Of a DNA stretch of 64,000 nucleotides, positions 52,601-63,527 are shown one piece after another; the stretch's first letter is position 1; each line of letters opens with the position of its first letter. Origin of the DNA: Lagopus muta (lineage: Eukaryota > Chordata > Aves > Galliformes > Phasianidae); the NCBI RefSeq assembly GCF_023343835.1, contig NC_064435.1, positions 67,466,134-67,530,133 of the forward strand, read 5' to 3'. The notes under the pieces are model-generated. The model had not been told where the DNA came from. It worked only from the letters and a program-made list of their open reading frames with translations, and searched no databases. Made by a program: the position numbers and the translations under genes.

Positions 52601-55600
52601 AATAGTAAAAAGATTTTTTTTCTTGGGCTCCAAAAAGCAAAGTAATCTCTTCTAGAAATATTTTGTCCAAGTGAATATTTTACCTTCAGGTCTGTTACAA
52701 TTTGTGCTAATCTAGTGATTTCTATGACAGCTACCAAGATAAGCTACTATTTAAGAAATCCTCAGGCATGTTGTCACTGTCTTCAGGTTAGGACAGTGTT
52801 CGTCAAATGTCATCTTGTAACCCACACGCAGACTACATGGGAGAACTGCATCTTCTCATACTGACTGCTAACATTATTTCATTGCGTTTTACCAGAAAAT
52901 AGCAGTGTGCAAATATCACCAACGGGAACTTTAATATTTGGACACTTCAGATCTGACCTGAGTGGAGTTTACACTTGTTCCCTTGTTTATAAGCTTATCG
53001 CTGCACAACCTGATAAAAGACTCACAATAAAATATCTTATTTATGGTAAGTTATTAATGTTGTTAAGCATGCGGTTACCTTGAAGAAGATTTTCTTTTTA
53101 AATGTGTGTTGCTACCTATAAAGAAGTAATGCTTATTTAAAATTTAACTTGGAGAGGTAAAGACATTTGGTTGCTCTGGATAGATTTTTTTTAATAGCTG
53201 TTGCTAGCAGGCAGTTAATTTAATGGCATTTACAGAGCCTTAAATGAAGGTCACTTTTTGACTAAGAAATTTATGAATACAGTTCTTTTCAAAAAAGAAA
53301 CATAAAACACAGTGGAATGCAACAGATTGAACAGATAACAGTCCTTAATAACATAAAAATAGTATAATTTAAAATGAAATTATTCTTTAGGAGATGAATT
53401 TTAGCACAGCCTTATGGATTTATTTCACACAGGTTAATGGCTTAATTATTAATTGAATGTGTTTTTACATTGTAAATGATGTATCAATTAACTAGATAAT
53501 CAATTAATTAAATAATTCCTTCATAACTAGAGATAGGACAAGATGGAATGGTGTCAAGTTGCACCAGGGGAGATTCAAGTTTGATGTTGGGAAAAATTTC
53601 GCCTTTAAGAGAATGGTCAGGTGCTGGAATGGGCTGCCCAGGGAGGTGGTGGAGTCACCATCCCTGGAGGTGTTCAAGAAACGTTTGGATGTTGTACTGA
53701 GGCATGTTGTTTAGTGGGGAAATATTGGTGGTAGGTTGGCAGTTGGATGGGATGATCTTGGAGGCTTTTTCCAATCTTGATGATTCTATTAGTCTGTGAC
53801 AATACTGGTAGCTTATTCTTTCCTGTTATGATTACATATCCATTTGTTAAGAATGGCTGATGAAGTGAAATATTACAAAGACAATATCATTTATTCATTA
53901 CTAGATCTCTTTTCCTTCCTTAATTCTTGAGGAGATTTAGGTAAGAGTTTGTATTGCCTTAAGCAGGAATGATGTCTGACCTCAACTTTGAAATATGTAC
54001 CCGTATTCATTTAAAGGCTTGCTAGAGCACAGTAACCTAAACTGGCCTCTGATGTAAATTAATTTGACTCTGGCCTTAGTAGCCTTGATATAGAATATCT
54101 GTAACCTTTAACAGTTATCTTGTCTTTGAGAACTGGAAGAAATTTCTTTCAAGCAATTGTGATGGGAAAGTTTACAGTTTTCAGTAATGCAGTCTTACAT
54201 TTTTCAGTAAGGATCCAATCTAAATACTTGCATACCAAATTCAAAATTCAGAATATGCAGCAGCAAGTGAAAGGAAATGGGGGAAGCAAAATCAATGTGG
54301 AGAATCTAATTAGCTGCCTTAATTGGATGCCATATTCTTGATATTTTGATGCTGTAATTCCAGCGCTTAACAGGGACTACAGGAAAGCTGAAGAGGAACT
54401 CTTTATCAGGGAGTGTAGTGATAGGAAAAAGGATAATGGCTTTAAACTAGAAAAGGAAAGAATTCTTTACACAGGGTGAGGGTTGTGAGGCACTGAAACA
54501 GGTTGCCCAGAGAAGCTGTGGATATCCCATCCCTGGAAGTGTTTCAAAGCCTGGTTGGATGGGGCCCTGGGCAACCTGGTACAGTGGAATGTGTCCCTGC
54601 CTATGGCAGGCGGCTTGGAACTACATATTTAAAGTTTCTTCCAATCCAGACTGTTCTATGATTCTATTAGGTTTTTTTTTGTTTGTTTGTTTTTTGTTTT
54701 TCTTTCTTTCTTTCGGCTGGTTTGGTTTCTATTCCTTCATTTTTCTTCTCTGCAAATCTCCCTCCTTATTTCTGTGTTTCTACCCACACCATCACTCCTG
54801 TTCTTCATTCTTCTACTTCTGTTTTCAATTTAGCATTCTATTAATATCAAGCTAATAGCAAGCTTTGGGTAAGTAGAATGGTTATCATGAATCAACTAAA
54901 CCCATGCATTTCATGGTACATTATATTTGTAAAAGATGCCCAAGTGTGCATGTAGCCTTGCAGTAAAGTTTAAATAGCTGGTTCTTCCTTAAATGTAAAT
55001 TTCATGTCTGTATGATAACATGTTCAGGTACTTACATTGATAGAGAAGGGATTTCTATTTTCTATAGTTTTTACATCCTTTAAAATACTTGTTTGTGATA
55101 GTTGAGTAAGAAGAGTAAAATACACTGCTATAACTGAAGATAATGTGTGAGTTGAAATACTTCACCACATACTACTGGGTATTTTCTAACATGCTTCTTA
55201 GCTTTCATATTCTTGATGCTTCTTCTATAGTTTACTGTTGTTTTTTTTTAAAAAACAACAACACAACCAGTAATAAACATAAAGTAACCTATGGATATAA
55301 TTAAGAATATGGACTTGTAAAGTCTCCTACGTGTTTCCGACCAGTCCAGAATACATTATTTTATCATTAAAAATTAACAACAAATTAACAACAAATTAAT
55401 TTTGTGTATAAGTTAAGAATTTAAAGCGACAATTTTATTTGCAAATATGTGAGTAACTCATTTTTTCATACATTTTCCTCATCATCATTTGCATTTTATC
55501 CTGCAGCTTATTCTGATCCTCAGTATTACTATGAATTGACAGTCCAGTACCATGCAGCCCCCTGCAATAGTTTTCATAATACTTCTTTTGGGAAGGCGTT

Positions 55601-58600
55601 GCTTCAGATACTCAGCAAGCTCATTGCTGACCTTTCATGTGAGGTTTCACTAATTAAGTCAGAATGCCACCATGTAAAAATGCAGAGAGGAGGCCTACAG
55701 AACGAAATGTTCTTTACATTTTCAGGTAAAAATCTGTCTTGGATGTAGAGAATGGTTAGATGTTGTATGGCTAATTGAACTTACTGCTTATATGCTGAAA
55801 GTATTATATGTATTTAATTTCTCCAATTGTAGAAGTGCTTCAAGGTATTGCATGTGAAGCTGCTGCCCGTAACAAAAAGTGGAAGATCTACTCAAAAGTG
55901 TGTTTTTTACATTATTTCACTAGAGAACAGAACTTTTTATAGCTGTACGTAGATCAATATGTTTTTTTATTTTGCATCATAAAACTTGATCATGTTCCTT
56001 GTTGCACACTATCATGGGAAGAAAACTGATGCATTGTATTCCATAAATCCCTGGATGACTTTCCTCTTGTCAACTATTATAGATGTATAAATCTCTCTAT
56101 GGATGTGGTTTGGAGTTAAATGAGATGAGTCTCAGTACAGTTCTTTCTTTAAGTGGCAACAGTGAAAGAGGGATATTTAATATTTTTCCACTTTTTTTTT
56201 AAACAAAAGGAGTATAAAGGAGAAGTGGGTAAAACCGGTTTACAAAAATGCTGGGTTAACTTTGGTATTTGTAGTTTCCTTCAATCACAATTAAAAGCAA
56301 ATAATCAGGTGGTTTTGTCAGTCACTAAGCTATGGGATATTTAAGTGTTCTTACTGAGTGCCACTGTATATTGTAATAATTACAAAACATTATGTCTGAT
56401 ATATCTGATATTCAAATCTTTTTATACATAAATGATCTCACACTATCTCATAAGATTAATGTACTACAAATACATTTTCACCTTAACATACATTAATTTT
56501 CATAAAATGTTTCTATTAACAGCTTTTCACTAAATGCATCAGTTGTGGAAGTCAGAAATCTTAATGCTGTGTCAGTCCAAAGAAGATACTATTTTACTTT
56601 TTTTGAGAGTATTCCTTCTAAACATTCAGACCATTTGAGAAAGGGTTCTAGATCCATTATGCTATGAAAGAAGATTGAAATAGAAAGTAAAGCAGTCTCG
56701 CTATATACGTAGTTCACTTGAAAACTTTGTTATCAAGAGATATCTAGTTTGCAGTTGCTGAGCTGAATGTGGATAAGAACATATCTAAAGTTTTCTTGAG
56801 CTTAATGTTTTCAATTATTTCATATTTTCATATGTATAATTACATTAGTCACTATATATCAACATATGCAGTTTTAAAATATCCAACAAAGGATATCAAT
56901 TGCACTTTGTTTTCCACTTTCCACTTTCCAAAACAGTGAAACTATTAGTTGTGTTTCTCTAAAGATGATATTTGTAGTGGATAGCACTGACGTGAAGAGG
57001 GTCATTAGTTTAGGTTAATTCTAGTTAGTTGAGATGACATAAATGAGATTTAGCCAATGTGCAGACTTCATAAAATGTGTAAGCAATGCTTTGAAGCTTT
57101 TCTACAATCAAGGAGAAGTTCTCCAGTTAGAGATTTAGGTGGATTTAAACTTTGATGTAACCCAATGGTAAACTACACATTCTTCAGCACCTTGAGGTGT
57201 CAGGTTTTTTTTTTCTAAGCAGTTTTTTTTTTATTTCTAAGCAGTTTTTGGTGTTTCAGAATTACTTCTATGACAGAGGTAGGTAAAGCTTAAGAGAAGT
57301 GAAATTAACATGATAACAGATAATGTTATTATGGCGGATTAATCAAGGGATGGTTCTGGAGAGTAGGCCAGCAGCTTCTTAATCATGTCTCAGGCCTTCA
57401 CCATATCATGCTAGTCATAGTTGATGAGGAATGTGGTCTCATGCAAATGGATTACTAAAGTGTAACCATTTTTTCTTAAATCCATTCTCAAAGTTTTCCT
57501 TTGGTTCAGTACCTCATAGAGGTTCCTGTGAGGATGGAAGGGGTTGAGTGTGTGAGTACATGGGACTGAGATGCGCGCACAGGAAGAGATCAGTGAGGGG
57601 AAATTGGGAAATCTTTAAAAACGTTGATATTGATGAAGTTGTTCTTGAGAGAAAACTGGAGTCCATGCAATCTGAACAATCAGAAGGTTGAACTGTTAGG
57701 ATCCCTGGCTGTTTCTAAATCTGTATTTATAAAACCAGAATGATATCTAGGTAAATAGACAGTAGCTTATTTTATTTTATTGTATTGTATTTTTTGAAAG
57801 GATTTGGATATCTATATGTCTGCAAAGCACCCAGGATTACATATTTCCTTGCCATCAGAATTTACAAATAAAAATGATTTCCCATGAAATATTTAAGTGT
57901 ATGCAGTATACTTAAATAGACATAGTGGTAATGTCTATAGGAGGACAAATTAATGTTTTTAAAATGTTGCAAGTTAGCCATCTGAAATGTGAAATTCCAA
58001 ACAGTTGCATCAGAAATGATTAGACTCTTGTAAACAAGTAAATAGAAATGTTGATTTCACTGACTTTGCTCTTCTGTAAACAGATTGTATTTTGTTACAG
58101 TTACTTGCTTAGACACAGAAAACAGCAAACTATGTCCGCAAAGTGCTTGTGATGCACCTCATAGATTATACAAGGTAAAGTAGATAGAGGAATAAAATTG
58201 CAACTAACATAATAGGCTACTCTCGTATAGTAAAATATCAACATGAAACATAGTTTAGTTAGTAAATAAACCAATATAAAAGTTTTAGTGGTTCTAAATT
58301 AATAAAAAATGTAAAATTTAGTTAAAATTGACAATATTCTGTTGCCCATATGGGTAAGGCAGATCCCACTTATGAATCTGCATTAAGGAAAGTGTTTTAA
58401 GAACATGAAGAGTAGCAAGACAATCAGGAAGCTTTGGACAAGTCTTGCAAATACTAAATGTCATATTTTTGCAATGGCATGCCTTTCCATCACTTGTGAT
58501 AGAAAGTGATTCTGTGATCTACTAAAATATTAGCTGCTTGAAGATTTTGGCTCTCACAGTAGAGAAAGAGAAGTCGAACTTTAGCTTATCAGGTTAACTT

Positions 58601-61600
58601 TGATTCAGAGATTCTTGAAAGGCGAAGGAAAAAGAGAAAGGAAGGACAGGAGGAAGATAAGCCTTCTTCCCTAGGAGGGGAACACCTAGGACAGTGTGTA
58701 TCATGAATGTACTGCTCTGCAACCTGAACTAAAGTACTTTAGGAACTTAAAAAGGAAAGCTCAAGGCAGTTGCAACCTTCCGTGGTTTTTTTTTTTGTGG
58801 CCTACCTCTAAGCACCTTCCTCACAGTATGTTGATTATAGATGTGCTCTCTGTTCAATATAGTGTTGTTTTTTAATGCTGTTCTGAACCATCTGCTATTT
58901 ACATCCATCCACTGTCAAGAAATATCAGGTACATAAATCATGCTTCGGGATTCAACTGGAGTGGGAAGGGAGTCACAGACATGCAGTACTCATTAAACAG
59001 TTTCCATACTGTCCATTGGAAAAAAAACCACATTTGTGGGAAAGCTCATAGTCAAGGTATTTTCATGCAGACAAGATCAAAATAAGAATGCATAAACACG
59101 TTTGTTTTTGCCATTTTTGTAATTTGTGTGTGTATTTTCTGTGTGTGTGGTATTTTCTTTTTATTGAACAGAGATATTCAGTATGGATGGAAAGTGTGAA
59201 ATATAATTGGACCTAAATAATAGCACTGGTATAAGAGGGAAATTTGCAAAACTAGTGATGAGCTACAGATATCCAGTGCAGGATAGCTTTAATGCTATAA
59301 TCCAGGTTTATTTAAAGCTGAATTAGTTTAAATGGTTGTATTTCTATAATCCTGAACATTTAGAGATATTGTGTTAAGTGAGCAAGGTTTATCTACATTT
59401 AAGACAACGTATCAAAAAATATCAGATTACCTTCCTGTTTCCATTCCACCTACGTGCTACAATCAAAAGATTTAGAAATACATCCTTTAATTCTTAATCT
59501 CAACTCACACCCATGTTCCTTGGTTTTATCTTCCATTTTGACCTCATTGCATCACTGATTCTAAAAAAAATACTTATTTGTTTCAATTTAGGCAAAGGAC
59601 CTCATAGAGAGATTCTTTAAGAAAGAGGTGGAAATTAGGAAGAAAAGTTCTGAACCATTGCCTGAAATATACTACATTGACGGTACACTGCAAATGGTGT
59701 GGGTTGATCGTTGCTACCCAGGATATGGAGTGAATGCTGTAAGGCATCCAGACTGCCCAGAGTGTTGTGGTAAGTGACAAAATTCTTATATCTTACAAGC
59801 ATTATATGCTGTTACAATGGTTTTATTTCAACAAATCTTGTTGATTTATGTTTTAAATGGCTTTGTCAGATTTTATTTAAGACCTATTTAAGAGCTGGCT
59901 ACCAGAAGGGAAGGATCTCTTCAGGAGATCCCCTCTCTTGGTGTTTTGTGGTGAGCTCAGCCGAAGGGTAAGCTCTTCCACTTATTCTCTTTTGTGATCG
60001 TTGTCTACTTTGCCTAATTCTCTTGATTATATTGTGATTATAACATCTTGATATCTGTTGATTATACAATTATATTGTGATTATAACATCTTGATTATAC
60101 AATTACTTATCAAAGACTATTAACAGAATGGACTACACTTTAAAAAATGAGTATTTAAAATATTGGAGAAAATAGCGGAAGGAGACAATTCTAAAATTGT
60201 AGGACGTAGAAAGTGTTTCTATATGCAGTTGCTTTTTCCCATTTCTTGTCTTTGTGAGAAAGACATAATTTCAGGAAGGACAAGATATACACCAAATTCA
60301 GTGCATTGACTGCAATACAAAGTGTCAGTGCACGTTATTTCAAGAAAAAATACTTGAAAATCAAGTTTAGAAAAGCTTTTAGGATGATCTGTTTTTTAAA
60401 GACTGCTGTTTTGTTTTGATCTTCCACCCTTCAGTATCTTAGTTCATTCTAAACTAATTTATATTCCTTTTTTTATTCAGAACAGAACTTTTGTCTTACC
60501 TGTTGATACAGATGCATCTTTAGCAGATATGGAGGCAAGATTTCACATCTGAAGTACCTGAAGCAGTCCTGAAACATGTCTGCTTACTACTTCCCATAGC
60601 TGCAGATGTCATCTGCCAGTATTCTCAGACATATACTCTTCTCTTTCATTTACCTCTTGGTATAATTAATCTTTGCCAGAATCCTAAACATCATATCATG
60701 CGCAATATAGCTGAAAGAGTCCTCTGCTATATAGCAGTCCATCATTCTGCCTCAAAGCAAGATAGGAGTTTTTACTGACAGATGTGTCCTGCATGATCTT
60801 AAAAACCTCTAAGGTTAGACTTCACAGACTCCTAAGGACATGGAACTCAGTACTCAAAATCCTTACCATTGGAAAGCTTTATTTTAAGAAATTTTTGTGG
60901 TTTCCCTTGATTTTGTTTATACCTGTTACTTCTTGTTATGTGTCAGCAAATCTGGAAACAATTCTGTCAACTCTATCTTAGCAACAGCTTTTATACAAAG
61001 AAGTCCTAGAAGATTCCTACCATTTTCTCTTTCTGATATTGCCTTCATTGAAATAAAAGTTCAGTCTTTTGGGCCATGTTTCGGCTTACAGCCTCTGCAC
61101 AGTGTTACTACTATCCACTAAAAGTTCTCTACATTTCTTTTCAACGTCTCAGACTTCATAAGTAGTTCTCAAAAGACCATATTAGCGTGGGAGAATTGCT
61201 TTGCGTATCTTAGATATATGGCTAATCATACTCACTTCACTGTGAGTATATACACTCACTGTGACTGGTTGTTTTTTGGTTTGGTTTTTCTTTTTTTTTT
61301 TTTTTTTTTGGAGGCATGCATGCAGTCATGGAAGCATTTTAATAAATGTACTTCCATGAAGCAGAGTTCAGCTTCTTGAGTGGCTATTTTCACCTGGAGT
61401 TGCAAGAAGCAGGTCATTTAAGAGTTAAATGATTCTTAATGATATCAGTTAAGAGATTTAAGGTCCATTTTAAAACTGTTTGGAACCTTTGGTCTCAGTT
61501 GCTTTGTAGTTAGAAGATCTAGTTTCTAATGTAAAGTAATTCATGGAAAGTTTCTATTTATTTGCTCTAGTATAGAGACTGACCTTTAACTTACATTTTT

Positions 61601-63527
61601 TTACAGTCAGATCAAGTCAGTAACTTTTTATCTGCTTTTGACAAACCTTAATCTCACATGCCCCATTTTGAGGTTAATTTTCTTGCACACAGATGGCTAG
61701 AATTTAGCAAGGTGTTTCTCATCAGCTCTTACCAGTGCCTTTTACATATTTGATACCTTTATTTGATATTAAGAACATCTGATAATCTTGTTAGTTCTTT
61801 TTTTCTTGTTAGAAAAAAACATTAGTAAAATTTGTCCAAGAGCAATCCCTTTACCAATTCCTCTCCAACTCTTATTTCTCCTTTACACATTGTTCTGTAA
61901 TCCTTTCAAAAATTCCCTTCTAGTTGTAGTTTTCTGCAGTTTATTGAATTTGTGTGTGCTGCCATACCAGGTGCTTTCAGATTGATTAAGTATTTGTCTT
62001 CACTGTAAATCCACATCAAGTTGTGTTATTTTCTACACACATTTATGTGTTCGTTCGTGAGATCTTTACATAGAACAGAAATCTGACCAGCTGTTCACTA
62101 GTTTGATTCTTTTTCACCTATCTGAAAAATATATAATGCATTTCTTAATCATCAACCGTAGATTAGTACCAGTCATACTGTATCACCACAGATGCATCAC
62201 AAACCTCAGATAATTGTGTTACCTGTGTATATGCCAGTTCTATTTTGGAATATAGAAACATGTTTCTAAGCTTCTGATCTCAATCAGAATGTGACAGAAT
62301 TGGAAAGAGTGCGGCATAGGCCCTGGAACATGGAGAAAAAAAATATGTATATCTATTGCTTGATTCATAAACAAAAACTTACTCTAGTTTTCATACATCA
62401 AAAAGGCGGATGTTCAGTTTTACCTGTTCTGTATCCTCTACTGTTTTTATAACACTTAGTTTCATGTCACACTAATACTTTAAAGTGATGGTTTACTACC
62501 AATAGGAGTTTTCTGTCATAGAAAAGGATTCCAAGTATATCATTTAGTATCCAGCAGCTGTGTAAGTAAGCTACAAGTCACCTAGTTAAGGTTCCATTAT
62601 CCTTTTCATGCTGTCCCCTAGATAGCAGATTGCACAACAGTGGGGCAACCTTTTTATCCTGTTGCAATAGAACGCTGCCTTGTTCCAATTAAATAAATGA
62701 AAGAATCTGTATTATTTCCCAGAAGTGTATCTATAATCTTTGACAGAAAGAATATAGTTATTCCTCTGGTATACCAGTAGATGCTTTTGCTTATGTGTAT
62801 TTGTAAAGCTTTCTCTTTCCTGTAAAGCCATCTTGAGTTACCTAAATTCATGTACTAAAAATGCAAGGTGTAGATGCCATCTACAGAGGACTCCCTCTTG
62901 CATATATTTCCTAAGACCTCTAAAATCTTTTCCAGTCAATAGCAGTGGCAAAAAAATGCTAGGGAAGCCAGTAACAGCCCACTGAGAATCAACAGAATCC
63001 TGCCAGCCTCAACAAATGAACGTAATCCAAGTATTGAAAGTCCTGCTGAAGGTTTGGGCAGTAGAGACTAAGAAGTCGTTACTAAGCTAGGCAAACCAAA
63101 TAACCAGTTAAACACAGACTCTCTAAAACGATGGAATGTCTTAAATACCACTGCATACTGAGTACTAATGCTGTTCATTAAAGATCTTTCCTAAACTAAG
63201 GCTAATATTGCCAAATTGAAGATAGCTGTAGAAGATAAGTTTGAGATGCAACCAAATAGCTGAAATTCTGCTTTCATCAACTAGCAGAGTACTGGGGAAA
63301 AATAAATGATCTTTCTCTTTTCAAATAGATAAAGATGTATTCTGCATATTTCAAATGTAAATAGTTCTGTATTAATGCCATTGAAATTCACTGATTTTTT
63401 TTTTTATTTTTTTTTTTGTGTGTGTGTCCATACAGTTATCTGCAGCCCAAGATCTTACAATCCCAGTAATGGAATTCACTGTCTTCAGTGCGACACCAGT
63501 TTGATATACGGAGCAACGACGTGCTGA
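40526..63527 (+). CDS. ZPBP: ZPBP, zona pellucida-binding protein 1 (Sp38 family), 8 coding exons
   Basis: Spliced coding sequence join: 40526-40589, 44882-44950, 47058-47183, 52896-53045, 55507-55725, 58101-58174, 59592-59769, 63436-63527. The total is 972 nt, giving 323 residues; human ZPBP has about 351. In mammals it is a secreted acrosomal matrix protein needed for acrosome shaping and binding to the egg coat. Seen here: a hydrophobic signal peptide (residues 1-21), an Ig-like domain with Cys60, Trp77 and DLSGVYTC (Cys114), a Sp38-specific block ([25 protein letters not shown]), then a Cys-rich C-terminus (CPECC, VIC and CLQC). N88 and N161 are in N-glycosylation sequons. I chose the start that puts the signal peptide at the N-terminus. 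ZPBP1 rather than ZPBP2 because SPMIP7 is its neighbour. Confidence 0.96.
40590..44881 (+). other. ZPBP: ZPBP intron 1
   Basis: A 4.3-kb GT-AG intron. The first 250 bases continue the moderately GC-rich promoter region, then a CR1 3' fragment lies at 40941-41120. A poly-A run sits at about 43566-43582. No gene is supported. Confidence 0.8.
40941..41120 (-). mobile_element. CR1 LINE 3' fragment
   Basis: TCACAGACCGGCAGGGTTGG, then CTCTGCTAAAGCAGGTTCCCTACAG in part and a TTTTGAGTGTCTCCGCAGAAGG block, are the complement of CR1 3' sequence. It lies only 350 bases downstream of ZPBP exon 1, in inverted orientation to ZPBP. Confidence 0.88.
44882..44950 (+). CDS. ZPBP: ZPBP coding exon 2
   Basis: A 69-nt exon, phase 1 on both sides. 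The acceptor is TTTGTCTTTTAACAG and the donor is TTTCCAG|GTATTT. It encodes [19 protein letters not shown] then ILFP. The final KIVGSxxFP matches the start of the conserved mammalian region. The preceding Ser/Gly-rich linker is shorter than I remember in mammals. Confidence 0.9.
44951..47057 (+). other. ZPBP: ZPBP intron 2
   Basis: A 2.1-kb GT-AG intron. A near-perfect tandem copy of CATTATATATCTCAC lies about 40-70 bases before exon 3. No transposable element or gene is recognised. Confidence 0.8.
47058..47183 (+). CDS. ZPBP: ZPBP coding exon 3
   Basis: A 126-nt exon, phase 1 on both sides. The acceptor is ACTTTTTTCAG and the donor is TCTTCAG|GTAAGA. It encodes [20 protein letters not shown] and on to [12 protein letters not shown], the first half of the Ig-like domain, with the first disulfide cysteine (Cys60) and the core tryptophan (Trp77). 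Confidence 0.96.
47535..48400 (-). mobile_element. Old, long CR1 LINE fragment
   Basis: The plus strand begins with an inverted CR1 3' end (ATAGAGTCATAGGCAG and GATCTAGCCCAACCTCCTGC). It continues with heavily diverged but recognisable ORF2 complement: ACACCCCAGTATGCAGTTAGCC, GGACTCCCAGGTC, AGCAGCCCTGAGGAAAGTCCC and ATCCATCCAATTTTCCA. It is the longest but one of the most decayed copies here. Its far end is uncertain and may extend beyond 48400. Confidence 0.75.
52038..52061. repeat. (TTTG)6 microsatellite
   Basis: Six uninterrupted GTTT/TTTG units in ZPBP intron 3. Confidence 0.9.
52896..53045 (+). CDS. ZPBP: ZPBP coding exon 4
   Basis: A 150-nt exon, phase 1 on both sides. The acceptor is GCGTTTTACCAG and the donor is TTTATG|GTAAGT. 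It encodes [18 protein letters not shown], then [10 protein letters not shown] and KYLIY. The D-x-G-x-Y-x-C pattern is the Ig-fold signature around the second cysteine (Cys114). N88 is a potential glycosylation site. Confidence 0.95.
53535..53802 (+). mobile_element. CR1 LINE 3' fragment
   Basis: AAGTTGCACCAGGGGAGATT, GGAATGGGCTGCCCAGGGAGG and TGGAGGTGTTCAAGAAACG are CR1 ORF2 end sequence. They are followed by a 3' UTR ending TGATGATTCTATTAGTCTGTG. It has the same orientation as ZPBP. Confidence 0.93.
54370..54669 (+). mobile_element. CR1 LINE 3' fragment
   Basis: TGAGGCACTGAAACAGGTTG, CATCCCTGGAAGTGTTTC and GGGGCCCTGGGCAACCTGG are typical CR1 3' ORF2. The tail is GTTCTATGATTCTATTAG followed by a T/G-rich run. 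It is the second CR1 within 600 bases of the previous copy, in the same orientation but with different 3' UTR sequence, so it is a separate insertion. Confidence 0.93.
54670..54714. repeat. T-rich low-complexity tract
   Basis: T runs interrupted by G and C (TTTG and TTTC units), directly abutting the CR1 tail in ZPBP intron 4. Confidence 0.8.
55507..55725 (+). CDS. ZPBP: ZPBP coding exon 5
   Basis: A 219-nt exon, phase 1 on both sides. The acceptor is TTTTATCCTGCAG and the donor is TTTTCAG|GTAAAA. It encodes [20 protein letters not shown], then [20 protein letters not shown] and [20 protein letters not shown]. This is the Sp38-family core, the part of the gene that reads most like the mammalian protein. 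Confidence 0.97.
55726..58100 (+). other. ZPBP: ZPBP intron 5
   Basis: A 2.4-kb GT-AG intron with no recognised transposable element. A local duplication of TTTTTTTTCTAAGCAGTTTT lies at about 57204-57250. Confidence 0.8.
58101..58174 (+). CDS. ZPBP: ZPBP coding exon 6
   Basis: A 74-nt exon that enters in phase 1 and leaves in phase 0. The acceptor is TATTTTGTTACAG and the donor is TACAAG|GTAAAG. It encodes [20 protein letters not shown] then HRLYK. It supplies three cysteines (212, 221, 226); the CxxxxCD and YK pattern aligns with the mammalian CTDHNCEPYKR region, as I recall it. Confidence 0.9.
58175..59591 (+). other. ZPBP: ZPBP intron 6
   Basis: A 1.4-kb GT-AG intron. I see only short T and GT runs in it. 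Confidence 0.8.
59592..59769 (+). CDS. ZPBP: ZPBP coding exon 7
   Basis: A 178-nt exon that enters in phase 0 and leaves in phase 1. The acceptor is TTTCAATTTAG and the donor is TGTTGTG|GTAAGT. It encodes [16 protein letters not shown], then [20 protein letters not shown] and HPDCPECC. It is strongly similar to the mammalian sequence in my memory. Confidence 0.97.
60023..60105. repeat. Local imperfect tandem duplication
   Basis: TATTGTGATTATAACATCTT occurs twice about 43 bases apart, with TTGATTATACAATTA sequence between and after the copies. It is AT-rich and intronic. Confidence 0.75.
61291..61309. repeat. Poly-T run
   Basis: Nineteen consecutive T after a TTTGG-rich lead-in, in ZPBP intron 7. 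Confidence 0.85.
63436..63527 (+). CDS. ZPBP: ZPBP coding exon 8 (last)
   Basis: Ninety-two coding nt that enter in phase 1. The acceptor is TGTGTCCATACAG. It encodes [20 protein letters not shown] then [10 protein letters not shown] and a TGA stop. It has four cysteines (296, 309, 312, 323) completing the Cys-rich C-terminus. It ends one residue earlier than the mammalian protein as I recall it (GAKTCL). Confidence 0.95.

Larger units (their letters stand above)
47184..52895 (+). other. ZPBP: ZPBP intron 3
   Basis: The largest ZPBP intron, 5.7 kb, GT-AG. It holds an inverted repeat (TTTGTATGTAT at about 47308 and ATACATACAAA near 47340), an old CR1 (47535-48400) and a TTTG microsatellite (52038-52061). 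No gene is supported. Confidence 0.8.
53046..55506 (+). other. ZPBP: ZPBP intron 4
   Basis: A 2.5-kb GT-AG intron containing two sense-strand CR1 3' fragments (53535-53802 and 54370-54669), a T-rich tract (54670-54714) and a small (ACAAATTA)-type tandem repeat near 55371-55400. Confidence 0.8.
59770..63435 (+). other. ZPBP: ZPBP intron 7
   Basis: A 3.7-kb GT-AG intron. It contains an imperfect tandem duplication with a unit of about 43 bases (60023-60105), a poly-T run (61291-61309) and a T/G-rich tract running into the acceptor (63393-63428). No CR1 or gene is recognised. Confidence 0.8.
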